Shown here piece after piece: positions 49,505 to 59,251 of a DNA stretch of 64,000 nucleotides. A program made the translations under genes and the position numbers. Position 1 is the stretch's first letter; the number at the start of each line of letters is the position of its first letter. The stretch is from Aquipseudomonas alcaligenes NBRC 14159 (GTDB lineage Bacteria > Pseudomonadota > Gammaproteobacteria > Pseudomonadales > Pseudomonadaceae). The notes beneath the pieces are model-generated. The model saw only the letters and a list, made by a program, of their open reading frames with translations. It did not search any database and was not told where the DNA came from. The stretch lies in contig NZ_BATI01000008.1 in NCBI RefSeq assembly GCF_000467105.1, positions 124,001 through 188,000 on the forward strand, given 5' to 3'.

Positions 49505-49939
49505 TCAATGCCATTCGCCCTGCAGGGTCGCCAGTACCCGGCGCGAACCACCATGGTCGCGGTGCTCGCCGAGATAGATACCCTGCCAGGTGCCGAGCGC
49601 CAGACGCCCCTCGCTGACCGGCAGGCTCAGTTGGCAACCGAGCAGGCTCGACTTGAAGTGCGCCGGCAGATCGTCCGGCCCCTCGTAGTCGTGCTCGTAG
49701 CCCTCTTCACCCTGGGGCACAAGACGGTTGAAGAAGCGCTCGAAGTCACGTCGCACCGCACCATCGGCATTCTCGTTGATGGTCAGCGAGGCGGACGTGT
49801 GCTGCAGCCACAGGTGCAGCAGACCGACCCGGCACCGGGCCAGTTCCGGCAGCGCCGCGACCAGTTCGTCGGTCACCAGGTGAAACCCACGCGCCCGGGC
49901 GCGCAGACTGATCAGCCGTTGTTGCCACATAGCAGGCAT
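49505..49939 (-). CDS. yjbQ: YjbQ family (UPF0047) protein
   Basis: 144 residues with [13 protein letters not shown] (catalytic histidine/threonine pocket), [12 protein letters not shown] and [16 protein letters not shown]. Relatives show secondary thiamine-phosphate synthase activity. I use ATG 49939 because GGAGG lies six bases upstream; a second ATG at 49930 has no Shine-Dalgarno. Confidence 0.92.
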   Translation of the reverse strand: MPAMWQQRLISLRARARGFHLVTDELVAALPELARCRVGLLHLWLQHTSASLTINENADGAVRRDFERFFNRLVPQGEEGYEHDYEGPDDLPAHFKSSLLGCQLSLPVSEGRLALGTWQGIYLGEHRDHGGSRRVLATLQGEWH

Positions 49940-50034
49940 CCGCAGCCTCCGATGGCGGCGCATTTTAGAGCCTGTCGCTGACCATTTCACCTGGCCAGTG
50001 AGGGAATTTTCCAAGCAATCGTTGCCCAACAAAA

Positions 50035-50052
50035 AGGGCGCCGAAGCGCCCT
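50035..50052 (-). terminator. Rho-independent terminator after second amtB
   Basis: Stem AGGGCGC / GCGCCCT with loop CGAA (TTCG on the transcribed strand), followed on the minus strand by a U-run. Ends the ammonium transporter transcript. Confidence 0.85.
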
Positions 50053-50057
50053 GGTAT

Positions 50058-51308
50058 TCACTTGCGGGTGAACTCCGGGTAGGCCTCCAGACCACACTCG
50101 GCGATATCCACCCCCTCGTACTCGTCTTCCTCGCTGACGCGCAGGCCCATCAGCAGCTGGATCAGCCCCCACACCACCAGGCTGGCGACGAACACCCAGG
50201 CGAAGATGCAGGCGGCGCCGAGCATCTGCACGCTGAGGCTGGCGCTGGTGTTGGTCAGCGGTACGGCCAGCAGGCCCCAGATACCGGCAGCGCCATGCAC
50301 CGAGATGGCACCGACCGGATCGTCGATGCGCAGCCGCTCCAGCATGAGGATGCTGAACACCACCAGCACACCGCCCACCGCACCGACCAGCACGGCCTGC
50401 ACGGCACTCGGCGTGGCCGGCTCGGCGGTGATCGATACCAGGCCGGCCAGGGCGCCGTTGAGGATCATGGTCAGGTCGGCCTTGCCGAACAGCAGACGCG
50501 CCACCACCAGGGCCGCCAGCAGGCCACCGGCGGCCGCCAGGTTGGTATTGACGAACACCGCCGCCACCGCGTTGGCGTCGGCGATGCCGCTGATCTTCAG
50601 CTGCGAGCCGCCATTGAAGCCGAACCAGCCGAGCCAGAGGATGAAGGTACCGAGGGTGGCCAGCGGCAGGTTGGCGCCGGGAATGGCGTTGATCTGCCCG
50701 CGGCTGCCGTACTTGCCCTTGCGCGCACCGAGCAGGATGACCCCGGCCAGAGCCGCCGAGGCACCGGCCAGATGGACGATGCCGGAGCCGGCGAAGTCCT
50801 TGAAGCCGAGCTGCTTGAGGAAGCCGCCGCCCCAGGTCCAGTAGCCTTCGATCGGGTAGATCAGGCCGCACATGACCAGGGCGAAGGCGAGGAAGGCCCA
50901 CAGCTTCATGCGCTCGGCCACCGCGCCGGAGACGATCGACATGCAGGTGGCGACGAACACCACCTGGAAGAAGAAGTCGGCACGCTTGGAGTAGGCCGGA
51001 GCTCCCTCGCCACCGGCCGCCACCACGTCCGCCGCGTGCTCATTGCCGATCAGGAAGCCGAAGTTGGGCAGCACACCGCCCTGGGCGCCGCCATACATCA
51101 GGTAGTAGCCGACCAGCAGGTACATCACGCAGGCCAGGGCATAGAGGACGATGTTCTTGGTCAGGATCTCGGCGGTGTTCTTGGCCCGCACCAGCCCGGA
51201 CTCGAGCATGGCGAAGCCTGCCGCCATCCACATCACCAGGGCACCGCAGACCAGCAGATAGAAGGTGTCCAGCGCATACTGCAGAGGAATCAGAGCCGTG
51301 CTTTCCAT
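50058..51308 (-). CDS. Ammonium transporter, second paralogue
   Basis: 416 residues, 11 predicted helices, Amt family: [37 protein letters not shown] (conserved pore histidine), WFGFNGGS and [15 protein letters not shown] (second pore histidine). No signal peptide, unlike the neighbour at 51404. The C-terminal tail ([20 protein letters not shown]) is the GlnK-interaction tail. A terminator separates it from the first amtB, so it may also have its own promoter. Confidence 0.93.
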   Translation of the reverse strand: MESTALIPLQYALDTFYLLVCGALVMWMAAGFAMLESGLVRAKNTAEILTKNIVLYALACVMYLLVGYYLMYGGAQGGVLPNFGFLIGNEHAADVVAAGGEGAPAYSKRADFFFQVVFVATCMSIVSGAVAERMKLWAFLAFALVMCGLIYPIEGYWTWGGGFLKQLGFKDFAGSGIVHLAGASAALAGVILLGARKGKYGSRGQINAIPGANLPLATLGTFILWLGWFGFNGGSQLKISGIADANAVAAVFVNTNLAAAGGLLAALVVARLLFGKADLTMILNGALAGLVSITAEPATPSAVQAVLVGAVGGVLVVFSILMLERLRIDDPVGAISVHGAAGIWGLLAVPLTNTSASLSVQMLGAACIFAWVFVASLVVWGLIQLLMGLRVSEEDEYEGVDIAECGLEAYPEFTRK

Positions 51309-51364
51309 CTAGTACTCCGTTGTACCGTTGCACAAGGGTGCGCCGCCGTTGGCGCGGAAAGAAA

Positions 51365-51386
51365 AACGCCCGGCGAACCGGGCGTT
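51365..51386 (-). terminator. Rho-independent terminator between the two amtB genes
   Basis: Stem AACGCCCGG / CCGGGCGTT, loop CGAA (TTCG on the transcribed strand), then a U-run on the minus strand, 18 bp after the first amtB and 56 bp before the second. Confidence 0.85.
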
Positions 51387-51403
51387 GGGTACAGCTGCGG
51401 GGC

Positions 51404-52720
51404 TTACAGGTTGTAGCCGCGCTCGTTGTGCTCGGAGAGGTCGAGGCCAACGGTCTCGGACTCTTCGCTGACACGCAGGCCCATGACCAGGTCCAGCACC
51501 TTGAGGATCACGAAGGTGACGATACCGGTGTAGACCACGGTGACCAGCACGCCGACGATCTGGATCCAGACCTGGGCGCCGATGTCTTCCACGGTACCGA
51601 AGCCGCCCAGAACCGGTGCAGCGAACACGCCGGTGAGGATGGCGCCGACAATACCGCCGATGCCGTGCACGCCGAAGGCGTCCAGGGAGTCGTCGTAGCC
51701 CAGCTTGCGCTTGAGGCTGGTGGCGCAGAAGAAGCAGATCACGCCGGAAGCCAGGCCGATCACCAGGGCGCCCATCGGGCCTGCGGTGCCGGCGGCCGGG
51801 GTGATGGCGACCAGACCAGCGACCACGCCGGAAGCGATGCCCAGGGCGCTCGGCTTACCGTGGGTGATCCACTCGGCGAACATCCAGCCCAGTGCGGCAG
51901 CGGCGGTGGCGATCTGGGTCACCAGCATGGCCATGCCGGCGGTGCCGTTGGCGGCGATGGCGGAGCCGGCGTTGAAGCCGAACCAGCCGATCCACAGCAT
52001 GGCGGCACCAACCAGGGTGTAGCCGAGGTTGTGCGGCGCCATCGGGGTGGTCGGGTAGCCCTTGCGCTTGCCCAGCACCAGGCAGGCCACCAGACCGGCG
52101 ATACCGGCGTTGATGTGCACTACGGTGCCGCCCGCGAAGTCCAGTACACCCTCATCCCACAGGAAGGCGCCGTCGCCGGACCAGACCATGTGGCACATCG
52201 GGGCGTAGACCAGGGTGAACCACACGGCCATGAAGATCAGCATCGCGGAGAACTTCATGCGCTCGGCGAAGGCACCGACGATCAGGGCCGGGGTGATGAT
52301 GGCGAAGGTCATCTGGAAGACGATGAACACGCTTTCCGGGAAGGCGCCGATCAGGCTGTCCGGCGTCAGGCCGCTGAGGAAGGCCTTGTTCAGACCGCCG
52401 ACGAAGGAGTTGAGGTTGGTGACGCCCTTCTCCATGCCGGTGGTGTCGAAGGCCAGGCTGTAGCCGTAGACCACCCAGAGAATGCTGATCAGGCCGGTGA
52501 TGGCGAAGCACTGCATCATCACCGAAAGAACGTTCTTGGAGCGCACCATGCCGCTATAGAACAGCGCCAGGCCCGGGATGGTCATGAACAGCACCAGCGC
52601 GGTCGCGGTAAGCATCCAGGCGGTGTCGCCGGAGTTGAGAACAACCTCGTCAGCCATGGCCAGGCCAGGGGTTACGAGGGACAGCAGGGCTCCAAGCCCT
52701 GCGATCTTACGCAGAGTCAT
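51404..52720 (-). CDS. amtB: Ammonium transporter AmtB
   Basis: 438 residues: N-terminal signal sequence (LRKIAGLGALLSLVTPGLAMA), then the AmtB core with TALVLFMTIPGLALFYSGMV, DFAGGTVVHINAGIAGL (pore His), WFGFNAGSA and FGVHGIGGIVGAIL (second pore His), and tail GLRVSEESETVGLDLSEHNE that docks GlnK. Conducts NH4+/NH3 across the inner membrane. 35 bp after glnK, the standard glnK-amtB operon. Confidence 0.96.
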   Translation of the reverse strand: MTLRKIAGLGALLSLVTPGLAMADEVVLNSGDTAWMLTATALVLFMTIPGLALFYSGMVRSKNVLSVMMQCFAITGLISILWVVYGYSLAFDTTGMEKGVTNLNSFVGGLNKAFLSGLTPDSLIGAFPESVFIVFQMTFAIITPALIVGAFAERMKFSAMLIFMAVWFTLVYAPMCHMVWSGDGAFLWDEGVLDFAGGTVVHINAGIAGLVACLVLGKRKGYPTTPMAPHNLGYTLVGAAMLWIGWFGFNAGSAIAANGTAGMAMLVTQIATAAAALGWMFAEWITHGKPSALGIASGVVAGLVAITPAAGTAGPMGALVIGLASGVICFFCATSLKRKLGYDDSLDAFGVHGIGGIVGAILTGVFAAPVLGGFGTVEDIGAQVWIQIVGVLVTVVYTGIVTFVILKVLDLVMGLRVSEESETVGLDLSEHNERGYNL

Positions 52721-52755
52721 GTGTTTTTCTCCTGGGGCGTGTGGGGTTCTGAGGC

Positions 52756-53211
<456 letters not shown>

Positions 53212-53293
53212 TCACCAACCGCATCCGGTGAGGCACTCCCCCGCCTCAGCCTGCGCACCGGTACTGCATCGGTGCACGCGTCACAGGGTGTTA

Positions 53294-53309
53294 AGCAGAA
53301 AGCTTGCCA
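53294..53309 (-). promoter_or_regulatory. Sigma-54 promoter candidate for glnK-amtB
   Basis: On the minus strand this reads TGGCAAGCTTTCTGCT: a -24 GG and -12 GC separated by 10 bases, close to the consensus TGGCAC-N5-TTGCT. It is ~200 bp upstream of glnK. The position and the nitrogen-regulated genes downstream support it. Confidence 0.7.
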
Positions 53310-53384
53310 GCTATGCCAAAAGGCCACTGTTTCATGCAGTTAGGCCCTATTCGGGAAAACTCCCGCGCAGCGACCGGACAGTCA

Positions 53385-53403
53385 TTGCACAGCATTGGTG
53401 CAA
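53385..53403. promoter_or_regulatory. NtrC-type enhancer palindrome
   Basis: TTGCAC-AGCATTG-GTGCAA is a perfect 6-bp inverted repeat with the TGCAC...GGTGCA layout of NtrC sites. It sits ~76 bp upstream of the -24 element, a usual enhancer distance. The rest of 53095-53508 carries no gene; a second partial site may lie near 53266-53277 (TGCATCGGTGCA). Confidence 0.7.
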
Positions 53404-53508
53404 TGCCGGCGCCGACCATGGGCAAAAACCGTGCATTGCCCGCGCACGCCCTGAGCGCCGCAGCCTGCGTGCTACACTGCCGCGGTTGATCAACGAAAAG
53501 ACCCCGCC

Positions 53509-53769
53509 ATGCTGCCGCCCAAAGCCATTCTCGATACCCTCGCCAGCCACGCCTCGCGCCTGTTCAGCGGTGACAACCCGCTGCCGCGCAGCGAGATCGA
53601 AGCCCAGCTCAAGGCCCTGTTGCAGAGCGCCTTCGGCAAGCTGGACCTGGTCAGCCGCGAAGAATTCGACAGCCAGATGGCCGTGCTGGCGCGCACCCGT
53701 GCGCGCCTGGAAGCCCTAGAAGCCAAGCTGGCAGAGCTGGAAGCCAGGCAGAACCCACCCGCCGAATAA
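53509..53769 (+). CDS. ubiK: Ubiquinone biosynthesis accessory factor UbiK
   Basis: 86 residues, BMFP/YqiC family: N-terminal helix with PPKAILDTLASHASRLFS and a C-terminal trimeric coiled coil (ARTRARLEALEAKLAELEAR). Binds UbiJ and lipids, assisting aerobic ubiquinone synthesis. Directly before comM, as in other Pseudomonas. Confidence 0.92.
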   Translation: MLPPKAILDTLASHASRLFSGDNPLPRSEIEAQLKALLQSAFGKLDLVSREEFDSQMAVLARTRARLEALEAKLAELEARQNPPAE

Positions 53770-53801
53770 AGCTCGGCGGGCATGTGATCAAGGAGTGATC
53801 C

Positions 53802-54047
53802 ATGTCCCTCGCCATCGTCCACAGCCGTGCCCAAGTCGGCGTCGAAGCGCCGCCCGTCACCGTCGAGGCGCACCTGGCCAACGGCCTGCCGGCCCTGACC
53901 TTGGTCGGCCTGCCGGAAACCGCGGTCAAGGAAAGCAAGGATCGCGTGCGCAGTGCGATCCAGAACGCCGGTTTCGATTTCCCGCCACGGCGCATCAAAT
54001 GTCGTCAAGCATTTTCTTCTGAAATGAGCAGAGTACCGATTTCATAG
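53802..54047 (+). pseudogene. comM: comM, truncated by island insertion
   Basis: Starts as a normal YifB/ComM Mg-chelatase-like protein (SLAIVHSRAQVGVEAPPVTV ... ALTLVGLPETAVKESKDRVR ... AGFDFPPRRI), with RBS AAGGAG. After about codon 65 (near 53998) homology ends and the frame runs on as KCRQAFSSEMSRVPIS to a stop at 54047. A complete ComM has ~500 residues including the AAA+ domain, all missing here. ComM is a branch-migration helicase needed for efficient natural transformation; this copy cannot work unless the island excises. Confidence 0.93.
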
Positions 54048-54412
54048 TTTTCGCTAAGCAATCCTAGAAACCACTAGCCCCCTGATTGGCGAGAACTGCG
54101 CCCGGGTTGGTTACCTAGGGAAAGCGCAGTAACGAGTACTGGCAAGCATGAACAGGTTTTAGGCGCGCTGGAATCTCCGAGGACGGGTAACCCTACAGAT
54201 CGGTGTACGTCTTAGCCTCGTTGGCGTACCCTCTGCGCTTACATATCTAGAGACTAGGAGCGTAAGAGGCCCTCACATACCTCTGGCTACCCACACTCAC
54301 TTGAGATTAATGGCAGTATTAATGGCCATTTTTGCATCACTACCGATACGCCATTCCGGTGACAAGTGAAGTGAATCGTCTTAACCAAAAGAATTTTTGA
54401 GTACGGTGTAGA
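54048..54412. other. Non-coding left-end segment of island, possibly structured
   Basis: No credible gene. Several complementary segments exist: GGTTACC (54109-54115) with GGTAACC (~54186-54192), AAGCGCAG (~54122-54129) with CTGCGCTT (~54233-54240), and GTACG/CGTAC around 54207-54230. These could fold an RNA of roughly 150-200 nt or be transposase sites. Nearer the helicase gene, ATTAATGGC is repeated at 54306 and 54318. Confidence 0.35.
54306..54326. promoter_or_regulatory. Direct repeat upstream of helicase operon
   Basis: Two copies of ATTAATGGC, 12 bases apart start to start, ~90 bp before the helicase start. Spacing near one helical turn is compatible with an operator for a dimeric regulator. 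No regulator gene is adjacent. Confidence 0.3.
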
Positions 54413-56551
54413 ATGAACCAGACCGCTAATAATTTAGACGTTGTATATGGCGAATATACAGACCTAACACAGGTTCGAGAATTTGTTTCTGGCGTCAAAG
54501 ACTCTAACTGTAGCGGAACTCTCTACATCGGCTATCCCGTCCTATCTATTGATGACGGAAAAATTGAATTCGATGCACTTTTGGTGTCGCCAAGCAAGGG
54601 CGTTATCATATTCGATCTGTATTCTGCAGGAGAATTAGCCGATTACACGCCCGCAATGATCTCTACTGCATCGACAGGACGACAAGAGCAACTATATGCA
54701 GCCTTATTTAACAGACTTAACTCCTTCAAAGAGCTAAGAAAAGGCCGCTCACTTGTAGTTGACATATCAACAGTAACTATCAACCCTCTCGCAGATGACA
54801 TCAAGACGGAAGATGACTTCAATGAGATATCAATTGATCTGCTAGGCGACTTCTACGAATCAATAGATGAGTCTGCTCTGACACCAGAGCAAGAGCAACA
54901 TCTGAATGCTGCAATCCAACGAATTTCTAACCTCAAGCCCCAAAAGAAACGTTTAAATATCACTCGAGCAGACTCTCGCGGCGCAGTAATTAAACGAATT
55001 GAGGAGCAAATCGCCAACTTGGATCTTTGGCAAAAGCGGGGCTCAATCGAATATGTCAACGGCCCACAGCGTATTCGAGGGCTTGCAGGCTCAGGGAAAA
55101 CCGTTGTTCTCGCTCTTAAGGCTGCATACCTGCACGTCAAGCGACCTGACTGGGACATTGCAATAACTTTCAACTCTCGGGCGCTTTATCAGCAGTTTGA
55201 AAGCTTGCTAACTAGATTTGTTTATTCGCAAGTCAACGACGAGCCGGATTGGACTAAGCTTCATATTATGCACTCCTGGGGAGACTCATCCAAACCGGGC
55301 ATCTACTCTAGAATAGTTCATGAAATAGGCTCTCCCTACCGCGATTTCTCTTCAGCCTCCAGAAAGTGGACATATGCAACAGCTTTTACCGGTGCCTGCC
55401 AAGAAGCTCTTGATGCTTTAGGCGATCGCGAACTCGACCTATTTGACATGGTTTTAATTGACGAAGCTCAGGATCTTCCGTCGCCCTTTTTCAAGCTCGT
55501 CTACCAAATTACAAAGGATCCAAAACGAATAATTTGGGCATATGACGACCTGCAAAACCTTGGCGACACTCAACTCCCATCCCCTAAAGATTTATTTGGG
55601 GTAGATAAGAAAGGCGATGCTCTTGTCACTCTTAAGAACAAAGAGGATTACCCTCAAGAAGACATAGTACTTCCTCGCTGCTATCGCACACCTCCAGAAT
55701 CCCTTGTCGTGGCTCACGGCTTAGGCTTCGGGATATATAGAGAACCTGTAGTGCAGATGTTCCCACAACCTAAGATCTGGGAACGCTTAGGATACAAAGT
55801 AAAGGATGGCTCTCTGGAGTTTGGCGAAGACGTAGATTTAATTCGCGATCCAGAAAGTGTACCTGAGTTCTTTGCGAGACTGCTAAAGCAGGACGAGATA
55901 ATACAGTTCAAAAAGTTTTCCGACACGAGCGAGCAGTACAACTGGGTTGCATTCGAAATAAATAGACTTATTGCCGAAGAAGATCTGCAATGCTCTGATT
56001 TTTTGATAGTCATTCCAGACACGTATCGAAGCAAGTCAATTTCCGCAAAAATGTTGATGGCATTGCAAAAGCAAGGGCTCGCAGGGCGCATACCTGGAGT
56101 GAACTCATCAAGAGACTCGTTGTTCTCCGAAGAGATGATCTCCATCACCCATATTTACAGAGCAAAAGGGAATGAAGCCCCGGTTGTCTTTGTTATTGAT
56201 GCAGACTATTGCAATCAAGGCAAAGAGCTAAAGCAAAAGCGAAATATTCTATTCACCGCAATAACACGGTCCCGAGCTTGGGCTTATGTTTGCGGAACAA
56301 CTATTGCTTTCGATGGCATTGTTGCCGAATACGACAACATAGTGGACAACGGGTATTCGTTGAACTTCGAATACCCGAATGAAGTAGACATACCACAGCT
56401 TTCATCCGCCGCTGACGCTCAGAGCCTCGTACTTGAAGACAGTGACTCTTTCGCCAAAGTCAGAGACGTACTGGAAGAAGTCAAGAATGTTCCCTGGGAA
56501 CAAATACCCATCGACATTCAAGAGGTGTTAAAAGGATTAGGGCCGCAATGA
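54413..56551 (+). CDS. UvrD-like superfamily 1 helicase with degenerate NERD-like N-terminus
   Basis: 712 residues. Residues ~30-75 (TLYIGYPVLS, then IEFDALLVSPSKGVIIFDLY) resemble a NERD-type PD-(D/E)xK nuclease strand pair, but D68-x-Y70 replaces the catalytic E-x-K, so it is probably inactive. The helicase core has Walker A GLAGSGKT (223-230), Walker B VLIDEAQD (347-354), motif III-like WAYDDLQNLGDT, motif V ITHIYRAKGNEAPVVFVID and motif VI NILFTAITRSRAWAY. No membrane segments. The gene is AT-rich compared with the backbone. The next gene overlaps its stop (ATGA), indicating a two-protein system, probably defence-related by location; the target is unknown. Confidence 0.85.
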   Translation: MNQTANNLDVVYGEYTDLTQVREFVSGVKDSNCSGTLYIGYPVLSIDDGKIEFDALLVSPSKGVIIFDLYSAGELADYTPAMISTASTGRQEQLYAALFNRLNSFKELRKGRSLVVDISTVTINPLADDIKTEDDFNEISIDLLGDFYESIDESALTPEQEQHLNAAIQRISNLKPQKKRLNITRADSRGAVIKRIEEQIANLDLWQKRGSIEYVNGPQRIRGLAGSGKTVVLALKAAYLHVKRPDWDIAITFNSRALYQQFESLLTRFVYSQVNDEPDWTKLHIMHSWGDSSKPGIYSRIVHEIGSPYRDFSSASRKWTYATAFTGACQEALDALGDRELDLFDMVLIDEAQDLPSPFFKLVYQITKDPKRIIWAYDDLQNLGDTQLPSPKDLFGVDKKGDALVTLKNKEDYPQEDIVLPRCYRTPPESLVVAHGLGFGIYREPVVQMFPQPKIWERLGYKVKDGSLEFGEDVDLIRDPESVPEFFARLLKQDEIIQFKKFSDTSEQYNWVAFEINRLIAEEDLQCSDFLIVIPDTYRSKSISAKMLMALQKQGLAGRIPGVNSSRDSLFSEEMISITHIYRAKGNEAPVVFVIDADYCNQGKELKQKRNILFTAITRSRAWAYVCGTTIAFDGIVAEYDNIVDNGYSLNFEYPNEVDIPQLSSAADAQSLVLEDSDSFAKVRDVLEEVKNVPWEQIPIDIQEVLKGLGPQ

Positions 56552-57225
56552 ATCCCATTTCAGCCACCCAAGTCTTAAACAGCTTTCTATACAACGGCTA
56601 TGAGCAAGGTATTTTCAGGCATGTTAACACGCACCTTGCCACTCAAGGAGGGGCGCGACTATTTAGTGTCGCGCCCGCCGTTGAAATAGGAATGATCGAC
56701 ACTCAAAATCTAAGCATTGATGAATATATAAGAATAATCTCGGAAGAGAGATACTCAGCAATCCTGTCTGATTACTCGCTATTGTCATTAGAATGGGAAA
56801 TAAAAGACTCCGAGATTAATCGTCATCGATACATGTATATCCCATGCCCCATAAGGACAGGCATAATACATGAGCGACCTCCAGAAATTGAAATTGCAGA
56901 CTTTTTCGCCCAATTAGACAGAACCAACCTCAACAACAACTTAATCAGCCAAGGCTATCTACGATTTGACTACACCAAGGACCTAGTCAAAAAAGATATA
57001 ATTCACCCAATTGCACACATGACAATGATCTCACCTGATTGCAGAGTAGCCCTTCGCGCACCACTTTCAGCGGCAGATTTTCTAAACTTTATTTTTGACA
57101 ATTTTTACCCGAGTTACTGTAGCACCTGGCTAGATTACCAACCCCATCTCCGGGTACTTTGCGAGGATACAATCCGCCCAGAAGAAATCGGCAGAATGCA
57201 TTTGTACTGGGCAGATGAATTCTAA
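56548..57225 (+). CDS. DUF2290-like protein, helicase partner
   Basis: 225 residues, translationally coupled to the helicase gene by ATGA. Segments GYLRFDYTK, HPIAHMTMISPDCRVALRAP and FLNFIFDNFYPSY resemble DUF2290 proteins of unknown function; I hold that family name with moderate confidence. No nuclease or transmembrane motif is obvious. Its fixed pairing with the helicase suggests it senses or executes for the same system. Confidence 0.65.
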   Translation: MNPISATQVLNSFLYNGYEQGIFRHVNTHLATQGGARLFSVAPAVEIGMIDTQNLSIDEYIRIISEERYSAILSDYSLLSLEWEIKDSEINRHRYMYIPCPIRTGIIHERPPEIEIADFFAQLDRTNLNNNLISQGYLRFDYTKDLVKKDIIHPIAHMTMISPDCRVALRAPLSAADFLNFIFDNFYPSYCSTWLDYQPHLRVLCEDTIRPEEIGRMHLYWADEF

Positions 57226-57490
57226 TGCGGGGCATCGCTGTCACTGAGAAACGTTGCTTGCGCATAGACGAGAGGTAACCGGCTGCGATCCTACTTTTAA
57301 GCTACCAACTGGAGCCTGGATAAAAGCTTCAAGAAGTCACTTGGCATTGTGGCAATTATTGCCGCCACCTAGTCGCTTGGTAGCTCTGTATTCAACAGCG
57401 CTTCAAGTTTCTCAATTTTGCCCCTTATGCAGGAATTACGATCCCACTGCACACTGAACTTCTTACTCTAAACCTTCTGTTCCACCAACA

Positions 57491-57721
57491 TCAGGTAACG
57501 GTTGCGGTTATAGGTTTACCGCATCGTGACTCTCCTCGAGCATCCTCATCAAGCTTTTCAAAAGTAATTTCGAAAATGGCGCCGGTTGTCGTTTTGCGCG
57601 ATACGGATTCGACGTACGAATCTTCGAAGATATTGTCTGCAAGGTCACCAGGCTGCACGCCTGGGGTGACATAGAGGGCGGTCAGCTCGTCAACAAGCGC
57701 TTTGATGATTTCTAGGCTCAT
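57491..57721 (-). CDS. Small protein, unknown
   Basis: 76 residues from ATG 57721 (SLEIIKALVDELTALYVTPG). A longer frame to 57886 would overlap the start of the divergent gene and reads like non-coding sequence, so I reject it. Contains a helical N-terminus and a probable beta C-terminus. The 265 bp before it (57226-57490) hold no gene I can support. Confidence 0.45.
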   Translation of the reverse strand: MSLEIIKALVDELTALYVTPGVQPGDLADNIFEDSYVESVSRKTTTGAIFEITFEKLDEDARGESRCGKPITATVT

Positions 57722-57885
57722 TTCAACAGTGCCCTCAGCTCCGCCATTATCACTGCCACATGCTCGATGGCGCTCATTCGCACCCACCGCCAGCCTTTGG
57801 CTAAGAACAAAGGCTGGCTCTCCTCCACGGGGTGCACTACTTTCTACGCATCGGCCAGGACGGCCATTTTCAGAAGGGACGCCCA

Positions 57886-58383
57886 ATGCGTTACATCAAC
57901 TACCTGCTTATCGCCTTCACCTCGGCCCTTTGCGCCACTTACTCGGTGCTTTGGCTGACGAAGCCTTCCCCACTCGAGAGCACAACAATTCCTCCATTGA
58001 TCTTCAATGAGACAAAAGGGGAAATTGTGATATGGGGTGGATGGAAAGCAGTCGAGGGCTATCAGAGCCCAGGAAAAAATGCGGTCGAGGTTCGCTGCTA
58101 TCGCGAGCTAGGAACCTGTAACGAGGCTCTCGCCACGATTCTGCATCACACGGAGGGCGAAGATCTGGAGGCTCAGATATTCACCTACCAGATCACTCGC
58201 TGGGATGAAGCTGGCGTTGATGCTGTCGCCGAGCGCTCCATGGGACTGTGCTTGGAGAGACGTCTGATGATTCACCTACAGGATAAAACTGCGGCGCTAA
58301 GATGGTCGCCTCCCGCTGGATGCGACGCTGACAAGGGGCGAGCGGTATTAGTGGGCGACCCGACGTCTCCCCGTCTTCAGTAG
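57886..58383 (+). CDS. Membrane-anchored protein, unknown, 3' end altered by IS
   Basis: 165 residues: N-terminal signal or anchor ([20 protein letters not shown]), then a periplasmic-type domain with several cysteines ([28 protein letters not shown]). RBS AGAAGGGA precedes ATG 57886. The IS3 element inserted in its last codons: without the IS the frame would end GDPL-stop, now it ends [13 protein letters not shown]. The protein is therefore nearly complete and may still work. Confidence 0.65.
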   Translation: MRYINYLLIAFTSALCATYSVLWLTKPSPLESTTIPPLIFNETKGEIVIWGGWKAVEGYQSPGKNAVEVRCYRELGTCNEALATILHHTEGEDLEAQIFTYQITRWDEAGVDAVAERSMGLCLERRLMIHLQDKTAALRWSPPAGCDADKGRAVLVGDPTSPRLQ

Positions 58384-59251
58384 CAGCTGGCTTTAGAGTC
58401 CTGAGTCAATGTAACGGCTTTCGAGGCCAGTTGCTCGGCATAGGCCGATGGCGTTAACCCACCAAGCCCTTTCTTCGGTCTCTCTTCGTTGTATTCCCTG
58501 CGCCAGGACTCAATCACTACCTTGGCGTGCGGTAGGCTGGTGAACCAGTGCTCGTTCAGGCATTCATCACGAAAGCGCCCGTTAAACGATTCGATGTAGG
58601 CGTTCTGATTGGGCTTTCCTGGCTCAATCAGGAACAGCTGCACACCTCGCTGATGAGCCCAGGTCAGCATGGCCCGACCACAGAACTCCTTGCCATTGTC
58701 CGTGCGGATGGCTTTGGGCAGACCGCGTGACATGGCCAGACGATCCAGGATGCGCGTCAACGAGTGCCCGCCAATCGCTCGTTCCGGCACGATGGCGACA
58801 GCCTCATGGGTGGCATCATCCACCACGGTCAGGCTCTTGATGACACGCCCTTCAGCCGTGCGATCAAACACGAAGTCCATCGACCAGACCTGATTGGCTG
58901 CCCGTGGACGCCCCAGCGGCTGTCGATCTGCAATCGGGATCTTCTTGCGCTTACGCCTTTTCACCTGCAAGCGGGCCTCGGCATACAGACGCTCCACCCG
59001 CTTGTGGTTGATCACCTCGCCAGCCTGGCGCAGCTTCAAATAGATCATCGCGGCGCCATAGCGGCGCCATAGCGGCGATGCCGATGTGCCAGGGCCACAA
59101 TGCGCTCGCGCAGGCTCTGGTTGCGATCCGGCCTCGGTTGGTAGCGCAGCGCACTGGCGCTCATGCGGATTACCTGAAGCGCCCGGCGCTCACTCAAGCC
59201 GCGGGCCGTCATGTGGCGCACCAGCTCGCGACGGGAGGGTGCGCTCACCAC
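58377..59251 (-). pseudogene. IS3 orfB transposase, frameshifted
   Basis: The DDE integrase core is intact: D in SMDFVFD, D in RTDNGKEF, E in [10 protein letters not shown], with the tail [13 protein letters not shown]. Upstream, the reading frame ([20 protein letters not shown] ...) stops after [12 protein letters not shown]. The cause is visible: CGGCGCCATAG occurs twice in tandem (59051-59061 and 59062-59072). Removing one copy restores [16 protein letters not shown] and a single ~280-residue OrfB. Confidence 0.9.
59051..59072. repeat. 11-bp tandem duplication in IS orfB
   Basis: Two exact copies of CGGCGCCATAG. The extra 11 bases shift the frame of the transposase gene; looks like a slippage event after insertion of the IS. 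Confidence 0.92.

Noticed and set aside
53399..53414. Second GG-N10-GC sigma-54-like match on the minus strand
   Set aside because: It overlaps the NtrC palindrome; the match at 53294-53309 has better -24 and enhancer spacing.
57254..57457. 67-codon plus-strand frame
   Set aside because: No RBS, no conserved features, lies between two better supported genes.
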